From the NCBI RefSeq assembly GCF_900114245.1, contig NZ_FOSK01000002.1, positions 124,001-188,000 of the forward strand: a stretch of DNA of 64,000 nt. Direction: 5' to 3'. Below the pieces are notes generated by a model that saw only the letters and a list, made by a program, of their open reading frames with translations, ran no database searches and was not told where the DNA came from. Below, piece by piece: positions 63,757-64,000 of this stretch (position 1 is the first letter of the stretch; every line of letters starts with the position of its first letter). This DNA is from Pseudovibrio ascidiaceicola. GTDB lineage: Bacteria > Pseudomonadota > Alphaproteobacteria > Rhizobiales > Stappiaceae. The translations under genes were made by a program, and so were the position numbers.

Positions 63757-63786
63757 AGGCGGCAAGTTGCGAGTAATTTGCCGCCT
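63757..63786 (+). terminator. Terminator-like hairpin after the RNA methyltransferase gene
   Basis: AGGCGGCAA and TTGCCGCCT form a perfect 9-bp stem with a 12-base loop; the downstream T-tract is weak. Confidence 0.55.
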
Positions 63787-63883
63787 TCCCTAAACTTTCG
63801 ATATTTGCCCTAAGTTTGAAAGCCCGTGTTACGGAAGCTTCACGCCCCTTGTGTATACTTAACTAAGTTTGTGACGCGCACAG

Positions 63884-64000
63884 GTGGTCGAGCCATTGAT
63901 CAAGGGCCTTTCAGTTTTTGCCGCTATCATTTGCATCGTACTGGGCCTGCTCACGGTCTGGACCCCTATTCCAACGGGCGTACCGCTGTTGGCGCTGGGG
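63884..64000 (+). CDS. Membrane protein, N-terminal fragment
   Basis: An open frame from GTG 63884 (or TTG 63896) runs off the right edge. The visible product has one TM (GLSVFAAIICIVLGLLTVW) followed by a TPIPTGVPLLALG turn, similar in layout to small PGPGW- or YbaN-like two-TM proteins. Function not assignable from the fragment. Confidence 0.5.
   Translation, partial: MVEPLIKGLSVFAAIICIVLGLLTVWTPIPTGVPLLALG

Noticed and set aside
1-64000. Prophage, insertion sequence, CRISPR array, tRNA or rRNA
   Set aside because: No transposase, integrase, regular spacer array, cloverleaf with CCA-type end or rRNA sequence was seen in any gap.

Overview
The window reads as chromosomal DNA of a free-living alphaproteobacterium, most likely a marine member of the Hyphomicrobiales (Stappiaceae or Pseudovibrio-like). 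This is inferred from gene content: a class I lysyl-tRNA synthetase, the cell-cycle regulator GcrA, an alphaproteobacterial phoR-pstSCAB-phoU-phoB locus with DUF3333-type PstA, Sua5, DUF1499 and DUF1810 proteins, bacterial voltage-gated cation channels, and a short dispersed palindromic repeat of a kind common in this order. There is no phage, insertion sequence, CRISPR array, rRNA or recognisable tRNA. Genes are dense on both strands.

Layout. 1-7 kb: end of a Ca2+/H+ antiporter, an SGNH hydrolase, lysK, a TerB-like protein, apaG, a CDP-alcohol phosphatidyltransferase, then two tandem NavBac-type channels whose selectivity filters differ. 7-14 kb: DUF1810, a processive family-2 glycosyltransferase, a periplasmic solute-binding protein, a sterol-desaturase-family protein, an alpha/beta hydrolase and dGTPase. 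14-18.6 kb: the argD-argF-hslO operon, divergent from gcrA. 18.7-27 kb: the complete phosphate regulon locus with tandem candidate Pho boxes before pstS. 27-29.4 kb: TPR protein, an unrecognised protein and an SRPBCC protein. 29.4-33.9 kb: a spermidine/putrescine-type ABC transporter. 34.1-38.2 kb: a TroABCD-type metal ABC transporter. 38.5-46.3 kb: MBL hydrolase, PatB-type C-S lyase, DUF1499, HAD phosphatase, a 56-residue small protein, pdxH, a lipoprotein and a DnaJ-like chaperone. 46.5-50 kb: an acyl-CoA dehydrogenase / enoyl-CoA hydratase / SDR operon. 50-64 kb: Sua5, an HDAC-like deacetylase, xseB, dxs, an MFS transporter, a copper-delivery cluster (DUF2946-like, PCu(A)C, SCO), tlyA, a chemoreceptor, an RNA methyltransferase and the start of a membrane protein.

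How the parts work together. The phosphate block holds sensor (PhoR), transporter (PstSCAB), negative modulator (PhoU) and regulator (PhoB) in one direction; the operator sits where PhoB would drive pstS. The copper block pairs a PCu(A)C chaperone with an SCO thioredoxin-fold protein, the usual pair for loading CuA of cytochrome oxidase. The two binding-protein-dependent transporters each place a hairpin after the binding-protein gene, fitting higher expression of that component.

The most interesting observations are the tandem channels with a sodium-type and a calcium-like filter; two unannotated candidate RNA loci (about 51.6 kb on + and about 53.6 kb on -); two small genes missed by a length cut-off (43396 and 59063); and two ABC permeases with large coiled-coil periplasmic insertions, one carrying three LNPF repeats.
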